DNA of 64,000 bases from UBA4416 sp048498515 (GCA_048498515.1 JBEHXV010000008.1:62001-126000); one strand, 5' to 3'. Positions 53,231-61,873 are shown, counted from the first letter of the stretch. A program made the numbers and translations. The notes: generated by a model from the letters alone, not told the origin.

Positions 53231-53986
53231 ATGATCAAAGCACTCATAGTTGACGATGAAGAAAAAAGCAGGGTTACCCTGAAAAATTTGCTGGGTATGT
53301 ATTGCAGCGAGGTTGACGTATTGGATCTGTGCGATTCGGTAGAAACCGCCCTTATTGCTATTAACAAACAAATGCCTGACCTCGTTTTTCTGGATATAGA
53401 AATGCCGTTTCAAAATGGATTTACCTTATTGGAAAAAATCAATAACCCCTCTTTCCGTGTTGTTTTTACCACGGCCTATGGCCACTATGCCATAAAAGCC
53501 ATTAAGTACAGCGCGTTGGATTATTTATTGAAACCCATAGATGTGGATGAGTTAAAGGCCGCTGTTGACAAGGTTCAGAAACACAAGGAAAATACGGATG
53601 CTTCATTGCCCAATTTTGAACTGCTGTTCTCTAACCTTAAAGTAAAGGGCAATAATGTTAAAATTGCGGTTCCTACTTTCGATGGCCTTCAGATGATAAA
53701 TGCCAATGAAATTATAAAATGCACAGCCGACGAAAATTATACACACATTAAGCTGACCAATAATGTAAAGATAACAGTATCGCGTATCCTGAAAGAATAC
53801 GAGGAACTTTTATCGGACCTTAATTTCTTCAGGGTTCACAATTCATGTTTAATTAACCTGGCACATGTAACAAAATACGTTAAAGGCGATGGTGGTTATG
53901 TGATTATGTGCGATGGGGAAAGTGTGGAAGTATCCAGGAGAAAGAAGCCTGAATTATTAGCTAAGCTTAGCCTGGTGCATTTGTAG
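53231..53986 (+). CDS. LytTR response regulator, partner of the upstream kinase
   Basis: A 251-residue regulator. The receiver domain (about 1-120) has the acidic pair D-D-E at 9-11, the phospho-acceptor Asp in V-F-L-D-I-E-M-P and K in L-L-K-P-I. A LytTR DNA-binding domain (about 145-245) has A-D-E-N-Y-T-H-I, R-I-L-K-E-Y-E-E-L and F-x-R-V-H-N-S-C-L-I-N. It starts 8 bp after the kinase stop and is co-transcribed with it. LytTR regulators of this kind often control their own neighbourhood or surface genes; the target is unknown. Confidence 0.93.
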   Translation: MIKALIVDDEEKSRVTLKNLLGMYCSEVDVLDLCDSVETALIAINKQMPDLVFLDIEMPFQNGFTLLEKINNPSFRVVFTTAYGHYAIKAIKYSALDYLLKPIDVDELKAAVDKVQKHKENTDASLPNFELLFSNLKVKGNNVKIAVPTFDGLQMINANEIIKCTADENYTHIKLTNNVKITVSRILKEYEELLSDLNFFRVHNSCLINLAHVTKYVKGDGGYVIMCDGESVEVSRRKKPELLAKLSLVHL

Positions 53987-54083
53987 CAGCTATTACATTG
54001 CTGCTATCTTTTACCTGTTCCCCGGTTTTTCCTGGTATATTTTTAGCAATACCTTTTCCGGATATTGATTACCTTTAAACTGG

Positions 54084-56459
54084 ATGAAGATTGTTAAAAG
54101 AGTATTAGTTGGCTTGCTCATCCTGCTGCTTTTGGCAGTAGGTACAATTTTCGTGGTCATTACCTTTTATAAAAAAGAAATGGCATCCCTTTTCACCGAC
54201 CATTTAAAAACCACTTACGGACTGGTGCTTAATACCGATGATGTAAAGGTGTCTTTTTTTAGCGACTGGCCAAACGCTTCGGTAGAATTCAGGAACATAC
54301 GTGTTACAAATGTTTTAAACGATGGCAGCCAGGCGCCGCTTTTTAATGCCCGCTCTTTATCGTTATCCTTTAACCTTAAGAAATTGCTGCAAAAGGAATT
54401 TGCCGTAAAATCCATTGCGGTGAAAGACGCTGAGGTTAATTTATGGAAAGATGAGAACGGTTTGAGGAATTTTGAGTTTAAAAAAAGAGATACGCTTGCA
54501 TCCTCAAAATCCTCTCTCAGTTTCGAGATCGGGAAAATTTCCATTCAAAACACGCTGTTTACGTTTCAAAACAAACAAAACGGCCAAAAAATTGAATTGG
54601 TATTGAAAGAAAATACAGTAAAATTAAAGCAATATGCCGATGGAGTAGAGGCGGGACTTACAGGAGATGTTTTGGTTAAAGGACTTTTGTTTAAAAAAGA
54701 AAAAGGCGCTTTTTTGGCCAACTCCGAAGCGAAGCTTAACCTGGGCGCCACCATTTGTTTCCCGCGTAAGGAAATTTTTATTCATTCACCATCAATGGTT
54801 GAGATTGGAAAACAAAAGTTTGATGTGTCGGCTTTTGTTGAATTGAATGACAACAAACAATTGTTGCTCAATATTGAAACCAGGAACATTAGTTATGCGC
54901 AAGGTTTGTCATTATTGAACCCCGGAATTCAAAGAGCGCTGACTACGATTAAAGTAAGCAGGCCAGTAAACGCGAAAATTTTGCTGCTGGCTAAGATTGG
55001 TATCAAACAAGAGCCCATTATTATAGTAGATGTAAGTGGTAAAAACAACGATATCACCATCGGGCATTCTAAGATTCCTTACTCCGATATTTCATTCAAT
55101 GGCCGCATCATTAGCCTTGATCGGTCGCGCACGAAGGGCAACAGCGAGGAAGCAACCGTTACCTTTAAACCCTTAAAAGGAAAAATTTATGGATTATCCT
55201 TCACAGGTTCGGTAGTCATACATAACCTGGTTCATCCTGATATTAAGATCAAGGCCGATTTATTTATTGATGCAAAAAGCATCCCCTTTAAAGCAAGTGA
55301 GGAATTTATACTGAACGGACATGCCATAGCTGACATTAGTTACAGTGGGCCTATCAATAAAATGAACCAAAATGAATTCCTGGATGAGCCGATGGATTTG
55401 AAGGCAAATGTAAAATTCAATAATGTAAGTTACCGCGAAAAAATAAAACCACGGTATTCTTATCTGGTAAACGGCAATGCTGCTGTAACCAACAAAGAGT
55501 TGCGCTTCGATAACCTCTCGCTGAAAATGAATGGAGGAACCCTAAAGCTAAAAGGCTCGGTTGATAATTTTGTGAAATACGCGCTTGGTCATGCAAATGG
55601 CTTTAAAGCAAACCTTAATGCAACAACCGATTATTTTGACCTGACGGGTTATGTGGTAAAGAACAAGGACAGCTCGACCGTTCAGGTTGAAAAAGTGGAA
55701 AAGATCAATGCCATTGATGAGAGTAAGTTTGAATTTGATGTATCGCTATCCGCAAAAAAATTACTGATCCGGAAAGTAGATGCCAGCAATGCTTCCATTA
55801 ACCTGCATTACAAAAGCAATTTACTCGATATAAAAGCGTTGAGTGTAAATACCTGCGATGGCAACCTTACTGCTACCGGTTCTATATATGATTTGCATAA
55901 AATAAATGCCGACATCGACATGCAGAACATCAACATTAACAAGTTATTTGAACAGTTCGAAAATTTCGGACAAAAAGCCATTGTAGGCGATAATTTGAAA
56001 GGAAATGTATTTGTGAACGCCTCGTTAAAAACCGAGCTGGATGAGAACATGGAGGTAATTGGAAATACCATTGCGGCCAAGGTAGATCTTAAATTAAAGG
56101 ATGGGCATTTGCTTAATTACGAGCCCTTGCAAAATATTTCGGATTATATTTTCAGGAACCGCGACTTTAAGGATATTTCTTTTTCCGAGATCAATGAAAC
56201 ATTCATCGTCACCGGGTTCAAAATGGATATCCAGGAAATGGAGATCGCCTCCAATGTGTTGAACCTGTACATGAGCGGCACCTATCATTTTAAGGACCAG
56301 TCAAACATTAACCTTTTACTGCCATGGAACAACCTGAAACGCCGCGGTAAAAACTATATCCCCAAAAGCTCGGGACAAAGCGCCGAAAACTCAAGAGGCC
56401 TTAAGCTTAATTATTCAGGGATGCCCGGTAAGCTTAAATTAAGTTTGGGGAATAAATAA
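54084..56459 (+). CDS. AsmA-like family envelope protein
   Basis: A 791-residue protein with a single N-terminal membrane anchor (about 9-29, LLILLLLAVGTIFVVITFY) followed by a long beta-rich region without further membrane segments. The alternating L-x-L-x-L-x-G pattern and the C-terminal stretch with D-L-K-L-K-D-G-H-L-L-N and F-x-V-T-G-F-K-M-D fit AsmA-type beta-groove proteins, which are thought to move phospholipid across the periplasm. It is shorter than TamB. It begins 97 bp after the response regulator. It is bounded downstream by the inverted repeat at 56466. Confidence 0.8.
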   Translation: MKIVKRVLVGLLILLLLAVGTIFVVITFYKKEMASLFTDHLKTTYGLVLNTDDVKVSFFSDWPNASVEFRNIRVTNVLNDGSQAPLFNARSLSLSFNLKKLLQKEFAVKSIAVKDAEVNLWKDENGLRNFEFKKRDTLASSKSSLSFEIGKISIQNTLFTFQNKQNGQKIELVLKENTVKLKQYADGVEAGLTGDVLVKGLLFKKEKGAFLANSEAKLNLGATICFPRKEIFIHSPSMVEIGKQKFDVSAFVELNDNKQLLLNIETRNISYAQGLSLLNPGIQRALTTIKVSRPVNAKILLLAKIGIKQEPIIIVDVSGKNNDITIGHSKIPYSDISFNGRIISLDRSRTKGNSEEATVTFKPLKGKIYGLSFTGSVVIHNLVHPDIKIKADLFIDAKSIPFKASEEFILNGHAIADISYSGPINKMNQNEFLDEPMDLKANVKFNNVSYREKIKPRYSYLVNGNAAVTNKELRFDNLSLKMNGGTLKLKGSVDNFVKYALGHANGFKANLNATTDYFDLTGYVVKNKDSSTVQVEKVEKINAIDESKFEFDVSLSAKKLLIRKVDASNASINLHYKSNLLDIKALSVNTCDGNLTATGSIYDLHKINADIDMQNININKLFEQFENFGQKAIVGDNLKGNVFVNASLKTELDENMEVIGNTIAAKVDLKLKDGHLLNYEPLQNISDYIFRNRDFKDISFSEINETFIVTGFKMDIQEMEIASNVLNLYMSGTYHFKDQSNINLLLPWNNLKRRGKNYIPKSSGQSAENSRGLKLNYSGMPGKLKLSLGNK

Positions 56460-56465
56460 AACCTT

Positions 56466-56537
56466 TGTCAGTTCAAGCGGAGTCGAGAACCAGAAAGAAA
56501 CATTGGGGAACGCTTCTCGACTCCGCTCGAACTGACA
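56466..56537. repeat. Long inverted repeat with GCGGAGTCGA core, copy 2
   Basis: 24-bp arms at 56466-56489 and 56514-56537, with one mismatch and a 24-base loop. The core GCGGAGTCGA and its complement TCGACTCCGC are shared with 21743-21752. It starts 6 bp after the AsmA-like stop and might fold into a terminator-like hairpin, but has no T tract. Confidence 0.75.
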
Positions 56538-56658
56538 CATCTCTGACCATAACCAATCATAAAAAACCAGAGTCATCAGCGTTCCATTTTTTCTATACTT
56601 AACAATCTCGTAACATTGGCCTTAACTTAACTTAAACCCTGTTTGGTTAATTTGTAGC

Positions 56659-57006
56659 ATGAAAAAGGAACTTATATTAATTGTTATCTTGTCTTTATGT
56701 GTGTGCGTACTGGGCTTTGCCGGTGAATTGCCAAAGCCGGTAAAAAGCCGGACAGTGATACTAAGTGGTAAGATCCTTGACAAACAAAGCAACGAATCAT
56801 TGGCAGGCGTTAAAATAGCCTGTACCGATTGCAAAAAAACAGTTTATTCCGACCTGGACGGCAATTTCTTTGTATACCTTGAGGTTACCTCAACCGAAAA
56901 TTTAACATTGGAGTTCTCACAGGTAGGTTATTCTTCAAAAACCCTTAATTTACAGGACTTACAAGCCAACTCAGGCAGTCTGCAAATTGATTTGCAGTCA
57001 GAATAA
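56659..57006 (+). CDS. Small exported carboxypeptidase-regulatory-like-domain protein
   Basis: A 115-residue protein with a signal peptide (MKKELILIVILSLCVCVLGFAG) and one beta-sandwich domain of the CarboxypepD_reg type at about 33-112: V-I-L-S-G-K-I-L-D-K-Q-S-N-E-S-L-A-G-V-K-I and Y-S-D-L-D-G-N-F-F-V-Y. The same fold starts the large TonB receptor in this window, but here it stands alone. Cys51 and Cys54 form a C-T-D-C pair near the first strand. The function is unknown. Confidence 0.8.
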   Translation: MKKELILIVILSLCVCVLGFAGELPKPVKSRTVILSGKILDKQSNESLAGVKIACTDCKKTVYSDLDGNFFVYLEVTSTENLTLEFSQVGYSSKTLNLQDLQANSGSLQIDLQSE

Positions 57007-57042
57007 GTCAATTCCAATGTAAAGTTAAGGTTAAGCTTTTGT

Positions 57043-57050
57043 TACCTTTG
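57043..57050 (+). promoter_or_regulatory. Possible -7 box for the MORN-repeat gene
   Basis: TACCTTTG at 57043-57050 matches TAnnTTTG, 83 bp before the ATG at 57133. No -33 TTG at normal spacing. Confidence 0.35.
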
Positions 57051-57132
57051 TAACAAGAAATTCTCATTTTCCGTATCATTGTATAGGAAATCCACACTGG
57101 ACGACCTTTTTAACAATTTAATACCGGAAATT

Positions 57133-57594
57133 ATGAAAACGCTAGCCCTTATATTCTGCCTGTTCTTAGGAGGAATTGCATTCTCGCAGGACATTTCATT
57201 CGATAATAACACTTACAGTCAAAATAACAAGCCTTATACCGGCAAATACACCATGTATTATGCCAGTGGCGCCGTAAAAGAAGAGCTGAATATTAAAGAC
57301 GGCCAATTGAACGGTGAAATTACCAAGTACTTTGAGAATGGTAAGAAAATGGAAGCAGGCCAGTATGAAAATAACTTAAAATTTGGCTTATGGTTCCGCT
57401 ACAATGCCAGTGGCACATTAACCGCCCAGGCTTCATACAAAAACGATAAAAAGGATGGCGAATGGCTGGTGTATGATGATAACGGAAACAAACTATTTAA
57501 AATGGAATACAAAGACGGTGAAAAAACCGGCACCTGGATACAGTGGGACGAAAAAGGAGAAGTGGTGAAAACAACATCTTACAGCTCAATGTAA
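57133..57594 (+). CDS. Exported MORN-like repeat protein
   Basis: A 153-residue protein with a signal peptide (MKTLALIFCLFLGGIAFSQ) and about five variant-MORN repeats of the type K-x-G-x-W-x-x-Y-x-x-N-G at about 40-150 (for example D-G-E-W-L-V-Y-D-D-N-G and T-G-T-W-I-Q-W-D-E-K-G). It belongs to the YwqK-like MORN_2 proteins found widely in Bacteroidota, whose role is unproven. The ATG at 57133 is chosen because it begins the signal peptide; the longer frame upstream is rejected. Confidence 0.82.
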   Translation: MKTLALIFCLFLGGIAFSQDISFDNNTYSQNNKPYTGKYTMYYASGAVKEELNIKDGQLNGEITKYFENGKKMEAGQYENNLKFGLWFRYNASGTLTAQASYKNDKKDGEWLVYDDNGNKLFKMEYKDGEKTGTWIQWDEKGEVVKTTSYSSM

Positions 57595-57615
57595 TTATAG
57601 TTTTAAAGTATGAAG

Positions 57616-57646
57616 AGCCATTTGCCGACGGGCAGGTGGCTTTTTT
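57616..57646 (+). terminator. Terminator after the MORN-repeat gene
   Basis: 11-bp stem AGCCATTTGCC / GGCAGGTGGCT (two G-T pairs), loop GACG, followed by a T run. Confidence 0.85.
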
Positions 57647-57665
57647 GTTTGGAGCAAGCGAGAGA

Positions 57666-58169
57666 CTATTGAGACTCATCCGTCCAGGGTTGGCAAGCTG
57701 AGCTGTTTTGTGATTTCCAATCCAGCAGAACTTTCATGGCCTCAGAATCATTTTTGCCAAGTACAGGTATCTTTCTTTTTTCAGGGGATAATTTGAGTTC
57801 CTCAAAAATAAATGAATCGTCAAACCCTGCTTCAGATGCATTTTTATTGGTATTGGCATAATATACCACCGATATTTTTGCCCAATAGATAGCCCCAAGG
57901 CACATGGGACAAGGCTCAAGCGTTGTATACAACTCGCAGCCTGCTAATTGCAAATCCTGTATATTTTTGCAGGCATTTTCAATGGCTACCATTTCACCGT
58001 GTGAGGTTGGGTTATTTCTTAAAAATATTTCATTGTGGCCCTCCCCAATAATTTCTCCGTTTCTCACAATCACACAACCAATTGGAAGCCCTTTGCCACT
58101 TTTATAAGCAATTTCAGAAAGTGAGATCGCTCTTTTCATAAATTCAGGATTGTAATTTGTACCTGGCAT
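57666..58169 (-). CDS. Guanine-deaminase-like nucleoside/nucleobase deaminase
   Basis: A 167-residue CDA-fold deaminase. The zinc site reads H-G-E (His57, Glu59) and P-C-P-M-C (Cys87, Cys90). Most relatives have H-A-E; here Ala is Gly. The C-terminal N-A-S-E-A-G-F-D-D-S-F-I-F-E-E matches the guanine-deaminase (GuaD) subfamily, so guanine to xanthine is the best guess. tRNA adenosine deaminase (TadA) is the main alternative. It is 3 bp downstream of a SpoIIE-phosphatase gene on the same strand. Confidence 0.82.
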   Translation of the reverse strand: MPGTNYNPEFMKRAISLSEIAYKSGKGLPIGCVIVRNGEIIGEGHNEIFLRNNPTSHGEMVAIENACKNIQDLQLAGCELYTTLEPCPMCLGAIYWAKISVVYYANTNKNASEAGFDDSFIFEELKLSPEKRKIPVLGKNDSEAMKVLLDWKSQNSSACQPWTDESQ

Positions 58170-58172
58170 AAA

Positions 58173-59564
58173 TTAAATTTTCACACCAATCACCAGGATA
58201 TCGTCCACTTGTTCCAGGCTACCTTTCCAGTTATTGATGGTATCGGAAAGGGAAATTTTTTGTTCAGAAAAAGCTTCTGATGAATTTTGGGCCAATATTT
58301 CCTTGAATTGTTTGTGCATGAATTTTTTTCCATTGGCACCGCCAAATTGATCGGGATACCCATCGGAAAATGTATAAACACAATCGCCTTCTTCTAATGA
58401 AATTACAGAGGAAGTAAAAGGTTTATAATCATGATAAAACCCGCAGGGTTGTTTATCTGCTTTATAAATGTTCAGTACTTTTTCGCCGTTTATTTCTTTA
58501 ACAATATATAAAGGATTATTGGCCGAAGCATAGCTCAATTCTTTTTTTGGTTTATTGAGGCAACAAACAGTTATATCCATCCCATCCTTACTTTCACCAA
58601 AATTTCCGTTTTGTTTTAATGTGCTGATAATTTTGTCGCGCATCAGGTTTAGGATCTGACCCGGATCTGTTACACGTTTTACTTCAATAATATCATCCAG
58701 ATAAGATATGCCCAACATGGTCATAAACCCTCCCGGAACGCCATGGCCGGTACAATCGCCGGTAGCATAAAATGTTAAATCGCCTTTTTCGTACACCCAG
58801 TAAAAATCACCGCTCACAATATCTTTTGGCTGAAACAATACGAAACTATCCTTAAAATGTTTGTTGAACACATTTTCAGTAGGGATTAACGAACGTTGAA
58901 TACTACGCGCATAGTTGATACTATCTGTAATTTCTTTTTTCTGTAATAAAACCTCTTCATGTTTTTCCTCGATCAATTCTTTTGACTTTGCCAATTCCAA
59001 CCGGCTCCTGATCTCATTGATGGTTAAACGGTAACGCGTTCGGATAAGGAACACACAAAAAATAGCCACGGTTAGGGTGAGTAAACCACCATTGGTTATA
59101 AACTCGTCAACTGTTAAAGGGCTGTTGATAGCGTAAAAAATAATGTTACTAATAATGGTTGCCGTCAGCAGGATCCATGATAATTTTATTTCCCAAAGCA
59201 CCAGCATACCAACACCAATAAACAATACCATGTAGGCAAACGCATGTTTTTGCAGGTGTGGTATATCCATTACGCTCCACATATAGGCATTTTGTACAGA
59301 GATGCCCAGCACTAAAATAAAAACGCAGGTGTAAATGCTAATTTTAAGGGTGTGTCTTAACAGCAATGCTGCCATGCTTATGCCTGATACACACAACCTG
59401 AAAACAAGAAAAGAGAACCAGTAGTCGGGAATATTGAAATAATCGCCCAGGAACCAAACAATGTTAAGCACAATGCCAACCCAGCACGCAATGGCGTGAA
59501 ATTTTTCGGTTGATTTGTAAAACTCTGCCTTTACAAAACTTTCGGGTATGGTAGTTTCTTCCAT
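58173..59564 (-). CDS. Multi-pass membrane SpoIIE/PP2C-type phosphatase (paralogue 3)
   Basis: A 463-residue protein from ATG 59564. The six or so N-terminal membrane segments (about residues 25-195) end in a long helix with S-I-N-Y-A-R-S-I-Q-R-S-L-I-P. The SpoIIE phosphatase domain follows (about 250-463), with S-G-D-F-Y-W, G-D-C-T-G-H-G-V-P-G-G, K-D-G-M-D-I and S-D-G-Y-P-D-Q-F-G-G. The end W-K-G-S-L-E-Q-V-D-D-I-L-V-I-G-V-K-I matches the other two paralogues. A TTG start 18 bases upstream is rejected. It may sense envelope or membrane state. It is followed after 3 bp by the deaminase gene. Confidence 0.9.
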   Translation of the reverse strand: MEETTIPESFVKAEFYKSTEKFHAIACWVGIVLNIVWFLGDYFNIPDYWFSFLVFRLCVSGISMAALLLRHTLKISIYTCVFILVLGISVQNAYMWSVMDIPHLQKHAFAYMVLFIGVGMLVLWEIKLSWILLTATIISNIIFYAINSPLTVDEFITNGGLLTLTVAIFCVFLIRTRYRLTINEIRSRLELAKSKELIEEKHEEVLLQKKEITDSINYARSIQRSLIPTENVFNKHFKDSFVLFQPKDIVSGDFYWVYEKGDLTFYATGDCTGHGVPGGFMTMLGISYLDDIIEVKRVTDPGQILNLMRDKIISTLKQNGNFGESKDGMDITVCCLNKPKKELSYASANNPLYIVKEINGEKVLNIYKADKQPCGFYHDYKPFTSSVISLEEGDCVYTFSDGYPDQFGGANGKKFMHKQFKEILAQNSSEAFSEQKISLSDTINNWKGSLEQVDDILVIGVKI

Positions 59565-59599
59565 TAAAACTCTAATATACAAAAGATCGGCTACGAAAT

Positions 59600-59607
59600 C
59601 AAACCTA
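59600..59607 (-). promoter_or_regulatory. Possible -7 box for SpoIIE paralogue 3
   Basis: CAAACCTA reads TAGGTTTG on the minus strand (TAnnTTTG), 35 bp upstream of the ATG. No clear -33 TTG. Confidence 0.4.
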
Positions 59608-59652
59608 CGAAGAATATTACCACCCGGAATTTAAAACGGAGTGAGAATGATC

Positions 59653-60672
59653 CTAAGAGCCTGCGGCAACTTCTTTAAACTTGGCCATGAAATCCATGGC
59701 TGTTTTCATCATCTCTGTTGATCCCAGGAACAAGGGAGTACGTTGGTGCAGTTCAGAAATATCGAGTTCCATAATGCGCTTGTAACCATCGGTAGCAGTA
59801 CCGCCGGCTTGCTCAATAATAAAGGCCAGGGGGTTGCACTCATATAACAAACGCAATTTACCTTTTGGCGATTTGGTGGTTTTAGGATAAATATAAATGC
59901 CACCGGTAATTAAGTTACGGTGTATGTCGGCTACGCCCGAGCCAATATAACGGCTTGAGTATGGACGGTTGGTAGCCTTGTCTTCTTCCTGACAGTATTT
60001 AATGTATTTTTTCACACCTTCCGGAAAATGCAGGTAATTGCCTTCGTTAATAGAGTAAGTCTTTCCATCTTTTGGCATTTGCATATTAGGGTGCGATAAG
60101 CAAAATTCGCCAATGCTAGGGTCTAGCGTAAAACCATTTACCCCTTTGCCGGTTGTATACACCAGCATGGCCGAGGAACCGTAAATAATGTAACCGGCTG
60201 CAACCTGTTCAGTACCACGCTGCATAAAATCTTCGTGAGTGCCCGGGCCGTTTAAGCTCACCCGGCGGTAAATGGAAAAAATGGTCCCAATTGAAACGTT
60301 CACATCAATGTTCGATGAACCATCCAGTGGGTCCATGGCTACTACATAACGCGCGTTTTTAGAAATATCGGATTCAATGGGAATAATGTCTTCGTTCTCT
60401 TCGCTGGCAATGGCGCAACATTCGCCACCCGCTTTTAAAGCAGCAATAAACTGGTCGTTGGCAAATACATCCAACTTTTTTACACGTTCGCCCTGTACAT
60501 TAGTATCGCCGGTTTCGCCTAATATTTCAACCAATCCCGCTTTTGTTACCTCGCGGTTTACAATTTTTGCGGCAATGGCTATATCCCTTAACAAGCGTGA
60601 TAACTCGCCTTTTGCAAATGGAAAATCATTTTGTTTTTCGATGATGAACTGGCCTAAGGTTTTTGCGTACAT
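59653..60672 (-). CDS. fbp: Class I fructose-1,6-bisphosphatase
   Basis: A 339-residue enzyme with the family signature M-D-P-L-D-G-S-S-N-I-D (metal-binding Asp residues) at about 111-121, E-E-N-E-D near the metal site and Y-I-G-S-G-V-A-D / P-K-G-K-L-R-L-L-Y-E-C-N-P sugar-binding regions. It hydrolyses fructose 1,6-bisphosphate to fructose 6-phosphate in gluconeogenesis. Length and start (ATG 60672) are normal. It appears to be a single-gene unit. Confidence 0.96.
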   Translation of the reverse strand: MYAKTLGQFIIEKQNDFPFAKGELSRLLRDIAIAAKIVNREVTKAGLVEILGETGDTNVQGERVKKLDVFANDQFIAALKAGGECCAIASEENEDIIPIESDISKNARYVVAMDPLDGSSNIDVNVSIGTIFSIYRRVSLNGPGTHEDFMQRGTEQVAAGYIIYGSSAMLVYTTGKGVNGFTLDPSIGEFCLSHPNMQMPKDGKTYSINEGNYLHFPEGVKKYIKYCQEEDKATNRPYSSRYIGSGVADIHRNLITGGIYIYPKTTKSPKGKLRLLYECNPLAFIIEQAGGTATDGYKRIMELDISELHQRTPLFLGSTEMMKTAMDFMAKFKEVAAGS

Positions 60673-60732
60673 GTATTTTAAAGGTTATGGATTGGTTAAT
60701 ATTTAGGTTGTTTAGTATTCCTGTAAAAATAA

Positions 60733-60762
60733 AAAAAGTGCTTCATTATCGAAGCACTTTTT
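60733..60762 (-). terminator. Terminator of the small conserved gene
   Basis: 12-bp perfect stem AAAAAGTGCTTC / GAAGCACTTTTT with a 6-base loop between the minus-strand genes. On the minus strand it ends in T residues, so it should end transcription of the gene at 60782-61054 before fbp. Confidence 0.8.
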
Positions 60763-60781
60763 AAGAAAATGTTGGTATGTT

Positions 60782-61054
60782 TTACTTATTATATTCGTCT
60801 TTCAAAAACTCTCTCCAATCGCCCAGATTTGAAATAACCTGTAACTGGCGGTAATTTAAATGAAACTGCTCTTCATCTTCCTGCGCATTTAAAATGTTTA
60901 GGCGGTATTTATCAAAATTTGCAAGGGCGTATTTTTCTTCGGCACTCAGGGTTTTACCACTAAATTCCTTATCGCGCAGGTCGTTAATGCTTTCGGCACC
61001 GCCAATATCCTGTTTGGTAAAAAACCGGTTCGTTATATCATTCTTAAAGTCCAT
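60782..61054 (-). CDS. Small conserved-looking protein, unknown function
   Basis: A 90-residue, highly charged and probably all-helical protein with no signal peptide or cysteine. It has D-I-G-G-A-E-S-I-N-D-L-R-D-K-E-F-S-G-K and Y-R-Q-L-Q-V-I-S-N-L-G-D-W segments. I cannot name it. ATG 61054 is preferred over TTG 61063. It is flanked by a terminator downstream and a divergent exported-protein gene upstream. Confidence 0.65.
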   Translation of the reverse strand: MDFKNDITNRFFTKQDIGGAESINDLRDKEFSGKTLSAEEKYALANFDKYRLNILNAQEDEEQFHLNYRQLQVISNLGDWREFLKDEYNK

Positions 61055-61121
61055 CAAATTCAAAGATATGAAACGGATTGATTAAATTAGCATTTTGAAC
61101 CATTCTGTTGCTAACACTTAA

Positions 61122-61739
61122 ATGTTAAAATCGTTCCATAAAGCGCTTATATTGCTGGTGTTATGCCTTTTATGCTTTGAAAAAAATATCTTTTCCCAGC
61201 ACGATATTGGAAAATATGAATTGCGCTGGGCTTTTTGGCATCCGCTGGCGGCTTTAAAGGTTAAACACCATTTGCCCAAAGCTATGGACATGTATAAAGC
61301 TGTAAAACAAGAAAAATTGCTCGATACCTTTGAATTTGGCGGGAAACTCGACGCCTTCAGGCACACCTTTACCATGGCTTACCTGGCACAGCGCGTTAAG
61401 GTTAAAAAACTCCGTAAACTGGGCATGGCGCATGAAAAAGGCAACAAACGCCAGTTTAAAAAATTGAAACTGGAATTTGGTGAACGAGCCGATAGCCTGG
61501 CCTGTGAAATGGACCTGCGCAACAACGAAGCGGGCTTTGCCATTGGAAGCAGCCATAAAAAAGAAACGCCGGCCGACCTGAAACTGATTGTGTTGACACA
61601 GATACAGGCCGGAAAAACCTGGTACTTAAAGCGAAATAGTGAGTATAATTATGTGAGCTGCGAGGGTAAAACAATTGATATGAAGGCCTGGGCAGGCATT
61701 TGGGCGGTGCCAAAATGCCTCATCAGAACCAATGAATAG
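61122..61739 (+). CDS. Exported protein resembling the DUF6973 group
   Basis: A 205-residue protein with a signal peptide (ending I-F-S-Q at about residue 26). From about residue 70 it has D-A-F-R-H-x-x-x-M-A-Y-L, A-H-E-K-G-N-K, and M-D-L-R-N-N-E-A-G-F-A-I-G. This set of conserved Asp, Arg, His, Glu and Asn residues resembles DUF6973-like domains, which are also seen in secreted toxins. A metal-binding or hydrolase role is only an inference. Alternative: a general envelope protein. It does not share an operon with the next gene, which has its own promoter. Confidence 0.6.
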   Translation: MLKSFHKALILLVLCLLCFEKNIFSQHDIGKYELRWAFWHPLAALKVKHHLPKAMDMYKAVKQEKLLDTFEFGGKLDAFRHTFTMAYLAQRVKVKKLRKLGMAHEKGNKRQFKKLKLEFGERADSLACEMDLRNNEAGFAIGSSHKKETPADLKLIVLTQIQAGKTWYLKRNSEYNYVSCEGKTIDMKAWAGIWAVPKCLIRTNE

Positions 61740-61821
61740 GGTGTTTAGTGCTGAAAATTGGAAAAGCAGTGCTTTAATGGCCAAAACAGGACTAAAAATC
61801 AATGCTTTTTACATTAATTTG

Positions 61822-61851
61822 TTGATAAGTATAAAAAAAAGTGTATATTTG
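61822..61851 (+). promoter_or_regulatory. Promoter of the yceD-rpmF operon
   Basis: TTG at 61822-61824, 19-base spacer, TATATTTG at 61844-61851. The true ATG (61874) is 23 bp beyond. The boxes lie inside the extended frame from GTG 61841, so that start is rejected. Confidence 0.8.
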
Positions 61852-61873
61852 CCGTCCATTTTGGGAGGACGTT

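Noticed and set aside
61841..61873. Extended start of the yceD gene at GTG 61841
   Set aside because: It would overlap the TATATTTG box of the promoter.
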